From assembly GCA_012270525.1 (NCBI GenBank), contig JAAXIE010000283.1, positions 1-6,549 of the forward strand: a stretch of DNA of 6,549 bases. The letters run 5' to 3'. This document shows, in pieces, positions 5,666-6,549 of this stretch. The position numbers and the translations under genes were made by a program. Position 1 is the first letter of the stretch. Each line of letters begins with the position of its first letter. Source of the DNA: Dehalococcoidia bacterium. Its GTDB lineage: Bacteria > Chloroflexota > Dehalococcoidia > UBA3495 > JAAXIE01. Under the pieces are notes generated by a model. It was not told the origin of the DNA. It ran no database searches and was given only the letters and a program-made list of their open reading frames with translations.

Positions 5666-6549
5666 ATGAGTAGACGACGACGGGAGACAACAACAGCCTC
5701 CATGCTCGCAATGGACGTCACGGAACAGGACATTGATGAGCCACGTCCCGACGCGTTCGCTCGCCAAGTCCCCTTGGCGGCGCGGATGCGCCCCCGCACT
5801 TTCGACGAGTTCGTAGGGCAGGAAGAAATCGTCGGCCCAGGGCGGGTGCTACGGCGGGCCATCGAGGCCCATCGCCTCCCTTCCATCATTCTGTGGGGTC
5901 CTCCCGGCACTGGAAAGACTACCCTCGCCATGCTCATTGGCGAGGTGTCCGGGGTCCATGTGGAGGCGATCAGCGCAGTAACGTCCGGCGTGGCCGACCT
6001 GCGCCGGGTGGTGGAACGGGCCCGGAAGCGTGGTGCCACCATTCTGTTCGTGGATGAGATTCACCGCTTCAACAAGTCGCAGCAGGACGTAGTGCTGCCC
6101 CACGTCGAGGACGGTACCTTCACCCTCATCGGGGCCACCACAGAAAACCCTTCCTTCGAAGTTATAGCCCCTCTCCTCTCTCGCTGCCGTGTATTCGCTC
6201 TGAAGCCTCTTGGCGATGAGGATGTGCGCAGCATCGTCGAGCGGGCCCTAGTCGACGTGGAGCGCGGTTTGAGAGGACTGGGTGTGGTGCTGGACGACGC
6301 CGTGATGTCCCACTTGGTCAACATTGCCAACGGCGATGCACGGGTAGCCCTGAACGGCTTGGAAACCGCGTGCCATGCCACGCCCCCCAATGAGAAGGGC
6401 CTCCGCATTGTCTCAATGGAGACCATGACCGAAACCCTGCAGCGTCGTAACGTGCTCTACGATCGCGCGGGCGACCAACACTACGACCACATCTCCGCCT
6501 TCATCAAATCGGTGCGAGGCTCGGACCCGGATGGAGCGATGTACTGGTT
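5666..6549 (+). CDS. rarA: Replication-associated recombination protein A (RarA/MgsA, WRNIP1 family AAA+ ATPase), 3' end cut by window edge; start uncertain
   Basis: A AAA+ ATPase related to clamp-loader subunits and RuvB that acts at stalled replication forks. The visible part has the family signature PLAARMRPRTFDEFVGQEEIVGPG (36-59), Walker A GPPGTGKTT (78-86), Walker B ILFVDEIHRFNKSQQD (126-141), sensor 1 GATTENPSFEV (156-166), the arginine-finger segment LLSRCRVF (170-177) and sensor 2 GDARVALN (223-230). YDHISAFIKSVRGSDPDGAMYW at the edge is the beginning of the RarA-specific C-terminal tetramerisation region. Three ATG codons are possible: 5666, 5702 and 5711. Family members usually have 15-25 residues before PLAxRMRP, favouring 5702 or 5711. 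The codons at 5669-5701 are rich in A-ending triplets unlike the rest, and a weak GGGAG lies about 15 bases before 5702. The longest form is given as the outer limit. It is divergent from trpA, 91 bp apart. Confidence 0.93.
   Translation, partial: MSRRRRETTTASMLAMDVTEQDIDEPRPDAFARQVPLAARMRPRTFDEFVGQEEIVGPGRVLRRAIEAHRLPSIILWGPPGTGKTTLAMLIGEVSGVHVEAISAVTSGVADLRRVVERARKRGATILFVDEIHRFNKSQQDVVLPHVEDGTFTLIGATTENPSFEVIAPLLSRCRVFALKPLGDEDVRSIVERALVDVERGLRGLGVVLDDAVMSHLVNIANGDARVALNGLETACHATPPNEKGLRIVSMETMTETLQRRNVLYDRAGDQHYDHISAFIKSVRGSDPDGAMYW

Noticed and set aside
5303..5767. 154-codon minus-strand frame overlapping the start of trpA and of rarA
   Set aside because: Out of frame with trpA, which is certain over the same bases, and it crosses the divergent promoter region. 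It is a shadow frame without recognisable motifs.
5650..6426. Minus-strand open frames opposite rarA
   Set aside because: Antisense of the Walker A, Walker B and sensor regions of rarA; low-complexity Arg/Ser-rich products typical of shadow frames.

Overview
This 6.5 kb, fairly GC-rich window (by eye around 60% GC) reads as ordinary bacterial chromosome packed with housekeeping genes. Seven protein genes are supported. Six lie on the minus strand and one on the plus strand. Two are cut by the window edges. No RNA gene, mobile element, CRISPR array or phage gene is visible, and no stretch longer than about 155 bases lacks a gene. Gene content and the style of the proteins (Thermotoga/Bacillus-type DAHP synthase and AroH, a KMSKS-type tyrosyl-tRNA synthetase, a class V aminotransferase beginning in the style ...HNLRTPGPTPCP...) would fit a Chloroflexota genome, perhaps a Dehalococcoidia or SAR202-like lineage. 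That placement is inference from resemblance and has not been tested.

Layout from the right end, following minus-strand transcription. A 91-bp divergent intergenic region (5575-5665) separates rarA, a AAA+ ATPase of replication-fork maintenance running off the right edge, from trpA. trpA (tryptophan synthase alpha) overlaps the next gene by four bases (ATGA). That gene is a monofunctional AroH-type chorismate mutase. It is followed after 54 bp by a DAHP synthase carrying an N-terminal regulatory domain. Together they form an aromatic amino-acid operon holding the first shikimate-pathway step, the branch to phenylalanine/tyrosine and half of the last tryptophan step. After a 130-bp gap comes a second unit, ribF (riboflavin kinase/FAD synthetase) overlapping tyrS by ATGA. 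After another 153 bp, a class V aminotransferase with a TTG start and a strong Shine-Dalgarno sequence runs off the left edge.

The most interesting regulatory signal is in the rarA/trpA intergenic region. An extended -10 box (TGCTATACT) ends only eight bases before the trpA start, which suggests a leaderless or nearly leaderless trpA message. A perfect 12-bp palindrome covers the position where the -35 element would sit. A weaker -10-like box lies a similar distance before the outermost rarA start. I found no evidence of an undescribed defence, mobile or biosynthetic system, and the remaining findings are modest points about genome organisation and gene starts.
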